Shown here: piece by piece, positions 48,439 through 59,826 of the stretch
Layout of the letters: each line of letters starts with the position of its first letter
How positions within the stretch are numbered: the stretch's first letter is position 1
NCBI GenBank assembly: GCA_030549775.1
Contig: CM060174.1
Location: forward strand, 12,777,128-12,841,127
Direction: 5' to 3'
Length of the DNA stretch: 64,000 nucleotides
Source: Tamarix chinensis
Lineage: Eukaryota > Streptophyta > Magnoliopsida > Caryophyllales > Tamaricaceae
Made by a program: the position numbers and the translations under genes
Notes under the pieces: generated by a model
What the model saw: the letters and a program-made list of their open reading frames with translations, nothing else
Told to the model about the DNA's origin: nothing
The model's database searches: none

Positions 48439-51400
48439 TCAAAAATAATTACAAGTCAGGTTGTAGAATTGATCTACCATCCCCAACAAACTACTAAACT
48501 TATCACTCTTACTAGGATGAGTACATATAGAAGACATGATCAAAGAGATACGAAGAGATACCCTTTTCAAGTCATAAGCAATATTTGAGAAAATATTAGC
48601 ATTCCTAGCTTTCCATACTTCATAGAAAAACATAAAAACAAGAATAAAATTGAGCCTTTGTTGCACCTCTACCCCTCACTTTAGAGATAGATCTTAGCAA
48701 ATCCTGCCATGATCTATGTCTCTTCCTTTCCCTGCATACCTTGCTAATGGCAGTCCATAGCTTATTCACCACTAGACAATGGCAGAATAAATGATTAGTA
48801 CTCTCCTCCTGAGAACAGAAACTGCATTGAAGATTGATGGATGGAACAAATTTGATTAAGTTATCCTTTGTAGGAAGCCTTGAGTGTGCAGCCAACTAGA
48901 AAATGAACTTGTATTTTGGAGCTGCTGGGTTATACCAAATAGCTTGCCACCACCCTACGTTAAGAGCTAAATACCTCATAGTATCATACACCTCTACAAT
49001 TTGGTATTGATGATCCCTCTACCAATGCTGGAAAATTGGGAGCAAACAATGTCTTAAACCAAAAATATTCTTCAACAGCCCAGAAGTTGTGCAAGGAAGG
49101 TGGCAAGATTCTATTGCTTGTCTTTTAATGAAATAGGAATGAACCCATTTAATCCATAAGGCATCCTTCTTCTGACATAGCTACCGTCAAAGTTTTCCCA
49201 TAGCTAAAACATTCTAGGTATACAAGTCCATAATACCTAGTCCCCTCTCCTTCTTAGGCAAACAGACCACCTTCCAGGATAATAAAGCTCTCTTGGTTTG
49301 AGAAACCTTCCCTGACCATAGAAAAGCCCTGCATAACCCCACAAATTTATGCAAAATCTTCTTGGGCAGTAAAAACAATTGGCTCCAATAATTAGCAATG
49401 CCAAAAATGAATGATTTCAACAATTGTAATATGCCTGCATAGGATAACAACTTATTAGCCTAATGATGCAGCCTTCCTGTAATTTTATGAACCAAAAGCA
49501 TCATATCTGCTGATTTTAATTTAGAAGCATACAAAGGGACCCCTAAATATTTGAAAGGAAATCTCCCCTCCTGAAATTGTAGATGAGAAAGAATTGACCT
49601 CTTCAAAACCTGGTCCACACCGCCAACAAACACACTACTCTTCTCTGGGCTAGTATGAAGCCCTGAAGCAACAGAGAAATCACTTAAAATTCCTCTTATA
49701 GCCATCACAGAAACTAAATCAGCTTTATAGAAAACCAATAGGTCATCTGCAAACCATAAAGTCTGAAACATCCTACTGAGATATTCCATCACTATAACAA
49801 ACAAATATAGGGATAATGGATCCTCTTGCCTTAGCCCATTTTTCCCTTTGAAAGGAGTCTGCATAACATTATTGATATATAAAGAATAAGAAACATAGGA
49901 AACACAGGCCATTAGCAACTTTACTATATGCAGAGGGAAGTGCATACCAAGCAACACACTCTCTAAAAATTTTCAGTTTACTGAGTCATATGCCTTCCTC
50001 ATATCCACCTTAATCATGCATCTTGGGGATGAATGCTTCTTGTTATACATATGCAGTAACTCATGGGCTAATAAAACATTATCTCCAATTCTTCTCCCTT
50101 TAATAAAGCTAGCCTGGGATGCATGAATAATATCTGGTAAGACTTTTTGCAATCTACCTGCTAAAACTTTTGCCAAGACCTTATACACCACACTGCAGGA
50201 TTCTATTGGTCTAAAATTAGCAACCCCGTGTGCATCCTCTGATTTTGGAATAAGTACCAACTTTGTATGTCCAAAAAAGAAGGAACTATAGTAGTCTGAA
50301 AAACCTTCCTTACTAACAACCATAAATCTTCTCCCAGCACATTCCAAGATGCCTTATAAAACCCAACAGTAAAATCATCTGGTCCTGGAGCTTTGAATTG
50401 TCCTATAGACCAAAGAGCCTCTTTGACTTCCAGCAAAGAAATGGGTCTGAGCAAATTCTGTTGATGCTCTACGGCCAAGGCAGATCCCTGTAGTAAAACC
50501 TCCTCTGAGATACTCCCTGAAGCCTGGCTCCTATTGCCTAAAAGATCAGAATAGAAAGATACAAAGGCCTTAGAGATTCCATCTAACTCTGAACACCATT
50601 GGCCTTCATTGTTCTTTATTCTTTTTATAACATTCTGCTTCTGTCTAACTTTTATTATGGAGAAAAGGAAATGAGAGTTGGAATCTCCCAAATTCAACCA
50701 TTTAATGCCTGACTTCTGCTTTAGAAAACTCTCTTCACATCTTGCAAAATACTCATATTGCTTAAGGCTTAATTTCTCCTCTTCCTGCAATGATATTTTC
50801 TGAGGTTGTTTAGCCAGCAATTCTTGACTCCTTCTCAGCCTTAATCTTGCCTTCTACACCCTATAAGAAATGCCTCCAAACTTGTCCTTGTTGAAATTAC
50901 CCAGTTTAGTTTTAATTTCCCAAAGCTTGGATTTAAACTCTTTTGAACATATCCAGCTGGAGATTGTCTCCATACATCAGCCACCAAGGGAAGAAAATCA
51001 GGATCCAATGTCCACATATCATAGAATTTAAACTGCCTCCTGCATTGAGGGCTCCTATCAGCCAGGTTGATCACAACAGGGCTATGATCAAAGAAAAGAG
51101 ATTTAAAAAACTAAGCATAAGAAAAGGGAAACTTAGAAGACCATGCTAAGTTAACCATTACCCTGTCCAACTTAGCCATAATCAAATTTTCTCCCAAAAT
51201 TCTATTAGACTAGGTGAATTTCAACCCAGAGAAAGCTAAATCATGAATTAAAAGTGAATTACAACAATCTCTAGCATCATTAACATCATTTGAATTGATA
51301 ACATTACCTTGGAACTTCTCAGTAGGTTGCAAAACCACATTAAAGTCACCTAACACTATCCAAGGCTCATCCTCTACCTTTGGATCATCCAGCCAATTCC

Positions 51401-51764
51401 ATAGAGACTTTCTACTCACCCCTGAATTAAAGCCATAGACTAAAGTTGCATAAAAGGACAAGTTAGAATGAACACTAGCAACAAAGACATGGATAGCTTG
51501 CTCACTGCTTGCAAGAAGCTGCACATCCCAGACATCTCTATACCAAATACACCAAATCCTCCCATTAGAATGAGAAGCATAATTATCAAATCTCTCCCAC
51601 GACTTACCAAGTCTTGCACAAATACTATCTGCTTTACTACACTTCACCCTTGTTTCAACCAACCCCATAAAAGACACTTTATGCACTAATAACCAGTGCT
51701 TTAGCTCCTTATGCTTGTAGGCCTTATTCAAGCCCCTTACATTCCAAGCTCCTAACATTACCAA
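48439..51764 (-). pseudogene. LINE ORF2: endonuclease-reverse transcriptase
   Basis: Domains in order on the minus strand. An APE-type endonuclease lies at 51,764-51,210 (GAWNVRGLNK, GLVETRVK, VLGDFNVVL). A linker and RT region lie at 50,820-49,460, with KAPGPDDFTVGFYK, LIPKSEDAHGVANFRPI, SQASFIKGRRIGDNVLLAHE, IKVDMRKAYDSVNW, KNGLRQEDPLSLYLFVIVME and the catalytic WFADDLLVF. A C-terminal part (49,450-48,439) includes a zf-RVT region (CSFCSQEESTNHLFCHC, about 48,800). The protein nicks the target and primes cDNA on it. The stretch between EYLSRMF and LWFADD is about 20 residues shorter than usual. Several stops and frameshifts split the frame. Confidence 0.9.
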
Positions 51765-52093
51765 GATCCAGAGAATAAAGTGGAGGAGTAGACGCCCCCA
51801 ACACTAAAACACCATTGTCCTTTGAAACCACTGTCTGCATGATATCATCAACATCATCTCCTCCCAAGCACTCAAATCTATTACCAGATCTTTTAGCAGC
51901 CATTTTTTATTTTCCTTTCAGAGAGCTTTTCTTCAACCTAGTCTCACTAACTAGAGACTTGGAGCATCCCTCCCATTGTAGTTCTCTAAAATCTGACAAA
52001 CCCCTACATTCTTGAACTCACTGGCACTGCCTTCTCCACCTTGTTCTGAGTAACTGTAACCTCCTTTTGAACTTTCCTCCACTGCTTAACCTC

Positions 52094-53226
52094 CTAACCA
52101 AGATTGAACTGACCCTTAGTATGTTTCGGAAAAGCAGAAGGATGCATATGGACAGTTGAAGCCTTCTGGCATTTCTCTACAAAATGACATGCTTCATGAC
52201 ACAACTCACAAAAAGCAGGTTTCCATTCATACAAAATTTTCTGGGACAAAATTTCACCCTCAGGATCCACAAGATCCATTGACTCCACAAGTTTTTTCAA
52301 GACATCCACCTCAACCAGCATACGTGCATAGGAAATTCTTTCTCCCGCGGAGGTGATACCATCCAAACATGAAGGTCTACCCACAACACTGCTAATCCGA
52401 CTCAAAGAATCAACATCCCAATAGTCCAAAGGCAGATTCACTAACTTCACCCATAATGGCATGAAATGAAATTTCTCCTTGGTAAACTGAAACCTTCGAT
52501 GCCACTCTTTTAGAATGAATGGTCGATTAAGGAAAGACCAATAAGGCTTAGACAAGACCCAATCCCTTTTGACACAAAAAAACCTCCTTCAAATCAAATT
52601 TGAACACAACAAAACCTTGATCATGCATCAAAACCTTTGGTTCTTTCAAACAAGACCGGTTCCTTTTGATATAGCAGATCATTTGACCCAAAGAAGGTCT
52701 GAACCCAATGATATACCCCACGATCGCCCATTACCAATCCTTATAGTTTTGATAACCCTATCCTTCTGCAACTTAACTTGAATTTTGTCTCTTGCAATCA
52801 CTGGCGGCATATAGCAAAGGGTAGATCCTCTGGTTGGAATCCTGTTACCTAAAACCTTATCCTTCCAGGATACCTGTTCAGCTAACGAACTGTCTTGAGG
52901 GCCAGTCTTTACTTCACCCCTAATCCATGATTTTCAACTAAAATAGGAACATTGATCGCCCCTTCTTCCATCCCTGGACCCTCGCCAACCCCCTTATGAG
53001 TCAAAGATTCAACCCTATTTATGGGACTGTGATCGACGTCCACCCATGCATGTTCCATGCATGCACTGATATCCTGCTTTGAAATCGAGTCCAAACCCTC
53101 AACAATCCCTTCAACCCTTCCAATATTATCAGACAGTGAATCTCCAATACCAACAGACTTATCCAAACTCCCCAACGCCATCTTCTTCTTCTTAGCCGAA
53201 GGCATAGCGCTCCTCGTGCGAGCCAT
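52094..53226 (-). pseudogene. LINE ORF1: nucleic-acid-binding protein with zinc knuckle
   Basis: ORF1 starts at the ATG at 53,226, within about 35 bp of the element's 5' end (MARTRSAMPSAKKKKMALGS). A 105-residue piece ends at 52,909, a broken middle follows, and a second piece runs from 52,555 to 52,094. That piece holds the DUF4283-type region (LKEWHRRFQFTKEKFHFMPL, WVKLVNLPLDYWDVDSL, ISYARMLVEVDV) and a CX2CX4HX4C knuckle, CELCHEACHFVEKC, near its C terminus. In plant L1 elements this protein coats the element RNA in the RNP. The frame is disrupted between the two pieces. Confidence 0.85.
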
Positions 53227-54185
53227 GGAGGAGGAGAGAGGAGAGAGCGTCTAGGGTTTCCATCTCTTATTTATTCAAGATAACTAATAGACAACGTCCA
53301 TACCAAGGTTAACATTAAAAATATATAAAATTCCTCCTAGGCTTAATTATTCACATTTGGGCACATTAGGCTGAAAATGACCAAAATATCTTTAAGGACA
53401 AAATTAACCAATTATCATCCAATTTAAATACTAAATCCGTAATACCTCAAAATTTTAAAACCTATAATTTAATAATTAATCTTCTTTTGGGATAATTTAA
53501 TTTTTAAATTGTTAATTTAATTATTTTGTGGAATTTTGATTTATAAAAATGGATATGATTAGTTAATAAATTAAAATAAATATTTTGTTATGTTATCATT
53601 CTCTTTTTATTTAAACAATTTACCAAACCCATATTTTACTAAAATTATCCTCTTAAATTAATATCTTAAAATTTAAATAAATTAATTTATTAAAGTAATT
53701 TATCTATCTAAATAATTAAATACCCTAATTCTAAAAATTATTTTATTTTTATTTTCCCATTTTTCCTTTTTCTTTCTCCTTTTTCCTCCTTTTCCTTTTT
53801 CTTCTTTTATTCTTTTTTTCTTGGGTCGATCGGCCTCTCCTTCCTTCCCCTTCCCTCGCTGGGCCGATCGGCCTCCCTTCTCCTCGCTGCCCTGCCTCGC
53901 CAGTCCACCCCACGCCTCCCTTCTTTTTTATTCTTATCTCCTTTCCCCCCAGTTGGGCCAGCCCAACCCTCTCTTCTTTTTCCATCCTCCCTCGCATGCG
54001 CGGGCTGGCCCATCTTTCTTTTTTTTCCCCTGCCTAACCGGCCTGCCTCCCCTTCTTGTTCTTCTTCTTCCTCCGCCCATGCATGTCAAGCCCCCCATGT
54101 CTACACCAACTCTCCTACAACTCTTTCCCTACCCTGCCATTTGCAAACCTGCCCTCTCCTTCTCTCTCATGTTGCTACTTATATC

Positions 54186-54288
54186 AACATAGTATAGGAT
54201 CCTTTTGGTGATCCTATCCTAAGAACTCCATAGTTAAGCATGATGGTCGTGGAACACTTTTTAGGATGAGTGAACCTCCTAGGAAGTT
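54186..54288 (+). other. 5S rRNA-derived segment in Cassandra LTR1
   Basis: It resembles 5S rRNA from about base 15 onward, keeping AGTTAAGC (A-box region) and a GGATGAGTGAACCTCCTAGG version of the C-box region. It is too diverged and shortened to be a functional 5S gene. Confidence 0.8.
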
Positions 54289-54438
54289 TAAAAAAAATTC
54301 TAAAAATTTCTCAAGAAGTGAATGGGTGAGGATAAAGTATGCTGAAAAGACTTATGTTGATTAATGGGGCCAGCCGATCAATTCGAAATCGCTCCAAGGT
54401 AGCCCCTATGTGGTCATATCGACTTAGGATGTTACAAA

Positions 54439-54450
54439 TGGTATTAGTGT
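54439..54450 (+). promoter_or_regulatory. Cassandra primer binding site
   Basis: TGGTATTAGTGT begins 3 nt after LTR1 and matches the canonical TGGTATCAGAGC at nine of twelve positions. Confidence 0.75.
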
Positions 54451-54636
54451 GAAACTAGTACCATGAGATAAACTTGGATGATGCAGTCAGCCATCTAAAG
54501 GAACGATTCTTGAGATAAACTGTATTGAGACAGTTAGTGGTTGAGGCACAACGAGGACATTACATTCTTTGAGTGGGGGTGAATGTAATATCCCAGATTG
54601 AGTGGAGTGTTATAAGGATTGATCTTGCTACTTACA

Positions 54637-54742
54637 TCAACACGATATACCATCCTTTTGGCAATTCCATCCTAAGAACGCCATAGTTAAGTGTACTGGT
54701 TATGGAGCAATTTTTAGGATGGGCAACCCTCCTAAGAAGTTT
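54637..54742 (+). other. 5S rRNA-derived segment in Cassandra LTR2
   Basis: Paralogous to 54,186-54,288. It reads AAGAACGCCATAGTTAAG and TTAGGATGGGCAACCCTCCT. Confidence 0.8.
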
Positions 54743-55577
54743 TAAAAATTTTCTAAAAATTTCTCAAGAAGTGCGTGAGTGAGGAAAAACCATGCTGAAA
54801 CGACTTGTGTTGATTTTTGGGGCCATCCGATCAATCCTAAAGTACTTCAAGATAGTCCCTGCATGGCTGTATCAAATCAGGGTGCTACACCCGTCCCTTT
54901 CCTTTCCATTTCGAGCCAAAATCCCCTGCACAACCTCTCATGTGCCTACTTTCTTCCCCTTTTCTTCTTTCCTACTCCTTGCCACCCTACACCCATGTGC
55001 TTGATTCCCCACATCCATCTAATCGACCATGCCTACCCTCTTCTTTTTCTTCTCTTTATTTTCTTCTCTGCTGCTCTATCTCCTTCCCCTTCGAGCTCCT
55101 TTTCTTCCCCTTGCAAAACCTCTCATTTTCTTTCTTTCCTTCTCCTCCCTTCTCCCCTATTTTTGCTTTGCCACCATCTCCGCTGCCCAACCAACCACTA
55201 AACCAACTCCCTGGCCTCCCCTACTTCCCCCCTACACCACCAATAGCCACCACTCACCCCCTACATCCACCTTTGTCTTCACTTTTCTTTTCTTCCCCTT
55301 CTCTACCTCCACCTTGCACCACCACTTTATGTCACTGTCTTCCCTCTTCTGCTGCCACCAAAGCCACCCCTCAAGCCCTTGACACCTCTTCTACCACCTC
55401 CCTACCTTAGCTGGCCGGGATCTCCCCTGCAGCCCCCTCCTTTATTCTCTTCTTTTTCCTTCCTTCTCCTTCTTCTCCCTTCCTTCACACCACCTTTCTA
55501 GCCCTATCGCCACTGTCCCTGCCACCCTGAGCTGCTGATCTCTGACCTCTGACCTCCGACCACCACCTACACCTAGC

Positions 55578-56335
55578 CAGGGACGAAGCTAGGAATATAA
55601 TTTAATGGGGTCCTATTAAACTTATATGTATACATGTAAACTATTTGTATTAGTAATAATTATAATTAACAACACCAAAAAATATATTTTTTTGCCGTAT
55701 ATTTTTAAATTAATATTACTTTTTAAAATATTTAAATATTTATACATATTCCTAAGGAATATAAATTATGCATAATCATAATAATAATATATACCACTGT
55801 CTCTCATGAATTTTTTTTAAAAAATAGCAATGATGGTTATATTATGAATAGAGACAAATTAAATTAGTCTTATTATACTAATCAATGTGTGTATATAAGT
55901 CTCAAAAAAATGCTAAAATATACAATATATCCTTAAAATCTAGATGTAAAATGATGAAAGAAAGAAAATTTTGTATAGTATACTAATAAAATATAAGGAG
56001 AAAGTTTGTAATATAAGTATGTTAAAGCTACATACTAGTAGTTTAATAACACATATTAAACAAAAAATAAAGAGGAAAAAAATTGCACAATACAATAATA
56101 AAATAAAAAGAAAATATCAACTTTTAAATTCATGGATTAGTAAAGAAAAATATTTAAATAAACATGAGTCTAAAAGGAAACAAAATAGGTAGACATGGGG
56201 TCAAGTGAAAAATAATAACAAAACAAACAAAATTAAGTGTTGATAATCTCTCTCTCTCTCTCTCTACATATATATATATTATAAATTTACATAGGGTCAA
56301 GTGACCCCATAGGGTCCATACTGCCTTCGTCCCTG
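55578..56335. mobile_element. Non-autonomous hAT element
   Basis: 758 bp with terminal inverted repeats CAGGGACGAAGCTAGGA and, inverted from the right end, CAGGGACGAAGGCAGTA. Perfect 8 bp target duplications CACCTAGC lie at 55,570-55,577 and 56,336-56,343. The interior is AT-rich with no transposase and ends with a (TC)n/(TA)n run near 56,249-56,280. A 74-codon Lys/Asn-rich frame (55,971-56,192) is composition only. It lies in the pyrimidine block of LTR D. Confidence 0.92.
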
Positions 56336-56473
56336 CACCTAGCCATCCTTCCTACACCTAGCCACTACTCTAACTCCCCTCCACCACTCTCTAAAACACC
56401 CTCAACTAAGACCTCCTCCCCCTTCTTCCAAGTATCCTCTTCATCCACGTTCATCCTCCTTTCATGCATGCAG

Positions 56474-56497
56474 CTCACGCTGCTCATGCAGCGTGAG
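56474..56497 (+). repeat. LTR hairpin (copy D)
   Basis: Perfect 10 bp stem CTCACGCTGC/GCAGCGTGAG with TCAT loop, immediately after the pyrimidine block. Confidence 0.85.
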
Positions 56498-56745
56498 TGT
56501 TGCTGCGCCTTTCTTTAGAATATTAAATAAATTTGAGGTATAATATAGTTAATACTAATATATATACTTAATAAGCTTTTTGATAAAAAAAAAACTTTTT
56601 AATTTTTTACTACTCATATGCTAACTTTTGTATTATTTCTAGGTATTAATTTTTACTAACCAAAGCCTAAAGTTTTAACCGGAGTACCAATAAAGTTTAA
56701 TTATTGCTGGAAATAAGGTAATAATTATGCCCTACTAAAATGAAT

Positions 56746-57203
56746 AGGGATGTAAACGGGGCGGATTTTACCCGAAACCCAACAGATTTTATCCGACGGA
56801 TATTTAAACGGATATGGATGATGAAAAAAATACATGTTGGGTTCGGGTACGGATACGGGTATAGGATATCCATACTCGTACCCGTAACCATACCCGTATC
56901 CATATCCATACCTGTTTACCCGATATATAATTACCCTTTTATCCTTAATTTTAAAATAAATATATTATAAATTAAGGTTAAAATTTTTATTTGGCTTAAC
57001 TCTAAATGGGTTTATCCGTCGGGTAATAGATTTATCCATTGGACAATATCCATTAATGGGTAAATTATGGATATCCAATGGATATGGATGTGTTAACGGA
57101 TATGTATTCGGGTACGGGTACGGATTCGGGTACATATTTTCTTAACGGGTACTGATACGGGTATGGTTATACCCGCCCCGAACCCGCCCCGTTTACATCC
57201 CTA
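56746..57203. mobile_element. hAT MITE
   Basis: 458 bp with terminal repeats TAGGGATGTAAACGGGGCGG and its near-perfect inverse at the right end. The interior is dominated by GGATACGGGTA/TACCCGTATCC words. Flanking 8-mers AAAATGAA and AAAATGAG match at seven of eight. LTR C keeps the empty site (CTACTAAAATGTATTGATAT, about 27,553-27,572). It is non-coding. Confidence 0.92.
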
Positions 57204-57602
57204 AAAATGAGTGGATATACATATGTATCACATTAGGGTTTTTGAATATGTTTGTGTGCATGTTATGTGGTGTTAAGTATATCATGAATTGTAGCATATG
57301 TTGGAGGTTGGAATGAAAAGCATGTTATATTGTGTTATGTGTAGAAATGATGGTTAAGAAAGGAGTCTTGTTGTTAATAATAATATTAGATACATGTACA
57401 TATCATGATAAGCAAATATGGCCATTTGTAGTAAGGATAACGTTGATATGAGCCCTAGGGGTATTTTAGTAATTTTTCTTATACAAAGGGTGTGGCCTAA
57501 ATAAGTGTGTGTGGCAGGTGATAATGGGTATAAATAGTGAATAATAATAATTGGTGGTGTTAGATAATGCATGTGGACCATGGGTATTAACATTTTGTGT
57601 TA

Positions 57603-58440
57603 GGGGTATTTTGGTAATTTTAGCATAAAAGGGACAAATTGGTAATTTTATGAATAAAAAAGGGGTAATATGATAATTTAATAAGTAAGAAGGGTAGTTT
57701 GGTAAGTTCACATAAGAAAGGGGTAATTTGGTAAATTATTAAATAAGAAGGGCATTTTAGTAATTTTGGCATGAAAAGGGGGTAACTTGGTAATGTTATG
57801 AATAAAATGGGCAATTTGGTAAATTATTAAATAAGAATGGTATTTTGGTAATTTTAGTATAAAAAGAGATAACTTGGTAATTTTATGAATAAAATGGTTA
57901 ATATGGTAAATTAATAAAAAAGTGTAGTGTGTTAATTTTGGGATGAAAAAAGGGTAACTTGGTAATTTTATAAATAAAAAGGATAATTTGGTAATTTGGT
58001 AAATTCTTAAATAAGAAGGTATTTTGGTAATTATGGCATAAAAAGAGGTAACTTGGTAATTTTATGAATAAAAAGGGTAATGTGGTAAATTAATAAGTAA
58101 GAAGGGTAGTTTGGTAATTTTAGTATGTAAAAGAGGTAACTTAGTAAGTTTATAAGTAAAAGGGGCAATATGGTAAATTAATAAGTAAAAAGGGTATTTT
58201 GATAATTTGGCATGAAAAAGGGGTAGCTTGGTAATTTTAACAAGTATAAAGGGTATTTTGGCAACTATATAAATATGAAGGGTAAATTAGTAATTTTATA
58301 GGAATGAAGGGTGATTTGCTTAATTATACAAGTATGAATGGTATTTTGGTAATTTGGCAAGTAAAAGGATATTTTAATGAATAGGAAAGCAAGAGGGTAA
58401 TTTAGTAATTTTATAAGTAAGGAGGGATAAATCTTTAAAT
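57603..58440 (+). repeat. GGTAATTT minisatellite of LTR D
   Basis: Counterpart of 27,961-28,812, with roughly 25 degenerate 30-36 bp units. Unit order is not conserved between the two arrays along their whole length. Confidence 0.8.
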
Positions 58441-59347
58441 TTTATATAACATGGCAATGGATTTAATAAGTCTCCATAATAAGACATAAGTGATATTAAA
58501 TAATAGAATAAGGGTTGATGGCCTTAGCATTACTTGTTTAAGTATAACCACGTATATTATAAGGATAAGGATAAGGGTATTTCGGTAAATCGGTGAATAT
58601 CATAAGGCTAATGCATGATTAAGGATATGATATGATGTTTATTTCATAATCATGCAAGAGGTGCCTTAGCTATTAATTATGCATGAAAATATGTGTTAGA
58701 TGTGCTAGAAGTACATGTTAGGATTTATGTGGTCAATGATCCTTTGGTATAGAGTAATCGATTCCATGAACAGTAGTATAATTATGATATGATAACCTAT
58801 TATGGCATATGGATAAATAAAAATGAATCCTGTTATGAAAATAAAGGATAAGAGGAAGCCTTAGCCTTAGGAGTATTTTGGTTATTTTGACATGTGGTGC
58901 TTATGTATAAGAATTGGAACCTAGGATGGCCTTAGTGGACTATATAAGTTAACATGGTCAATAAAATGTATAAGCATTACTTAATAATAACATAAACAAA
59001 TAAAAATGATTAAGTATGATTGATGTGTTTCTCATGGTCATCTTAATTAAGACACTAATAATTAAAGTGGAAGACCTCGAAATCGGGATGGTGGCTCTTT
59101 AGAGATCGTTATCCTAAATACGTGATTTAGCCCACGATTTTCTAGATTTTGTTGGTGTGCCTTAGTGCTCTAGCCATGCCTTACATCTTACTCTATTTAG
59201 CTCTACGAACCTACTTAGGAGATATGCACACTTATGGATTGGGTGTCCTTGTCGGCAGGGTAATGTGTGTCCTTGTACACGAAGACAACCAGGATACCTT
59301 TGCGTCCCTGAGTTAATGGTTGGAGGGTAGTGTGTTGCTTGTATGTG

Positions 59348-59826
59348 TAGGGGTGTGCAAAATCGAATATCCGTATCCATTCGGATATTCGCTTCGCATC
59401 TTTCAAACCAAATATCCGGAATGCGGATATCCAAAAAATACCGACCGGATATGAACCAGATTCAGATATATCCAATATCCATATGAAAATACTATTTAAT
59501 CAATTTTAATAACTTTTACTAGAATATTTTTAAAAATAAAGATCGTATATCAATTATTTTATCTAAAAAAAATATTAAAATATTATTATAAATATTTAAA
59601 ATTTAAAAATAAATAAAATTTTAAAACTTAAAACTATAAAAACACAATAATATTATGTATTGTTGAAATAATCAATAAAATATCGTATATTTTTCGGATT
59701 AGATAATCCAGTAAAAAATTGGATATTCGAATATTGGATATCCTTTTGGACTAAAATCAGTTCGGATATCTAAAATGTTTGATCGAATTTTTTGAATATC
59801 GATCCTAGATTTTTTGCACAGCCCTA
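59348..59826. mobile_element. hAT-like element with GGATATCC subterminal repeats
   Basis: 479 bp from TAGGGGTGTGCAAAATCGAA to AGATTTTTTGCACAGCCCTA, an inverted terminal pair of about 15 bp with one or two mismatches. The interior has many ATTCGGATAT and ATATCCG words. No matching 8 bp duplication is visible. Compared with LTR C, about 500 bp of host LTR (29,680-30,210 equivalent) is missing at the site. Confidence 0.7.

Larger units (their letters stand above)
48407..53260 (-). mobile_element. LINE-1 (plant L1) retrotransposon, near full length but decayed
   Basis: A 4.85 kb minus-strand element. Its 5' end is an untranslated leader of about 35 bp containing AAACCCTAG, ORF1 follows from 53,226, and ORF2 begins at 51,764 or just upstream. 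The 3' end is a 9-base A tail (plus T run 48,407-48,415). Flanking 12-mers CATCTCCTATTT (48,398-48,409) and CATCTCTTATTT (53,261-53,272) differ at one base and overlap the tail by three bases. The uninterrupted target survives in LTR A at 5,978-5,989. It inserted into LTR M6. Both ORFs have stops and frameshifts, so it is immobile now. Confidence 0.92.
54171..54889 (+). mobile_element. Cassandra TRIM (5S rRNA-containing LTRs)
   Basis: Two direct repeats flank a 147 bp centre. LTR1 (54,171-54,436) lacks about its first 40 bases. LTR2 (54,584-54,889) is complete, 306 bp, from TGTAATATCCC to GGGTGCTACA. Both contain a 5S rRNA-like segment: AAGAACTCCATAGTTAAGC and TTAGGATGAGTGAACCTCCT in LTR1, and the diverged equivalent in LTR2. 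TGGTATTAGTG (54,439) matches the initiator-Met PBS, and GTGGGGGTGAA just before LTR2 is a polypurine tract. This is the defining structure of Cassandra, a non-autonomous retrotransposon with a pol III-like 5S core. It sits in the pyrimidine block of LTR D. Confidence 0.9.

Noticed and set aside
51468..51689. Plus-strand frames across the LINE (for example 73 codons)
   Set aside because: Antisense shadows of the ORF2 endonuclease.
54186..54288. 5S rRNA gene
   Set aside because: Diverged, truncated and duplicated within LTR-type direct repeats with PBS and PPT, so it is Cassandra and not a functional 5S gene.
54940..55410. 156-codon plus-strand frame and its neighbours
   Set aside because: Pyrimidine block of LTR D, low-complexity translation.
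56740..56970. 76-codon frame starting MNRDVNGADFTRNPTDFIRR
   Set aside because: It lies within the hAT MITE and consists of its GGATACGGGTA repeats in translation.
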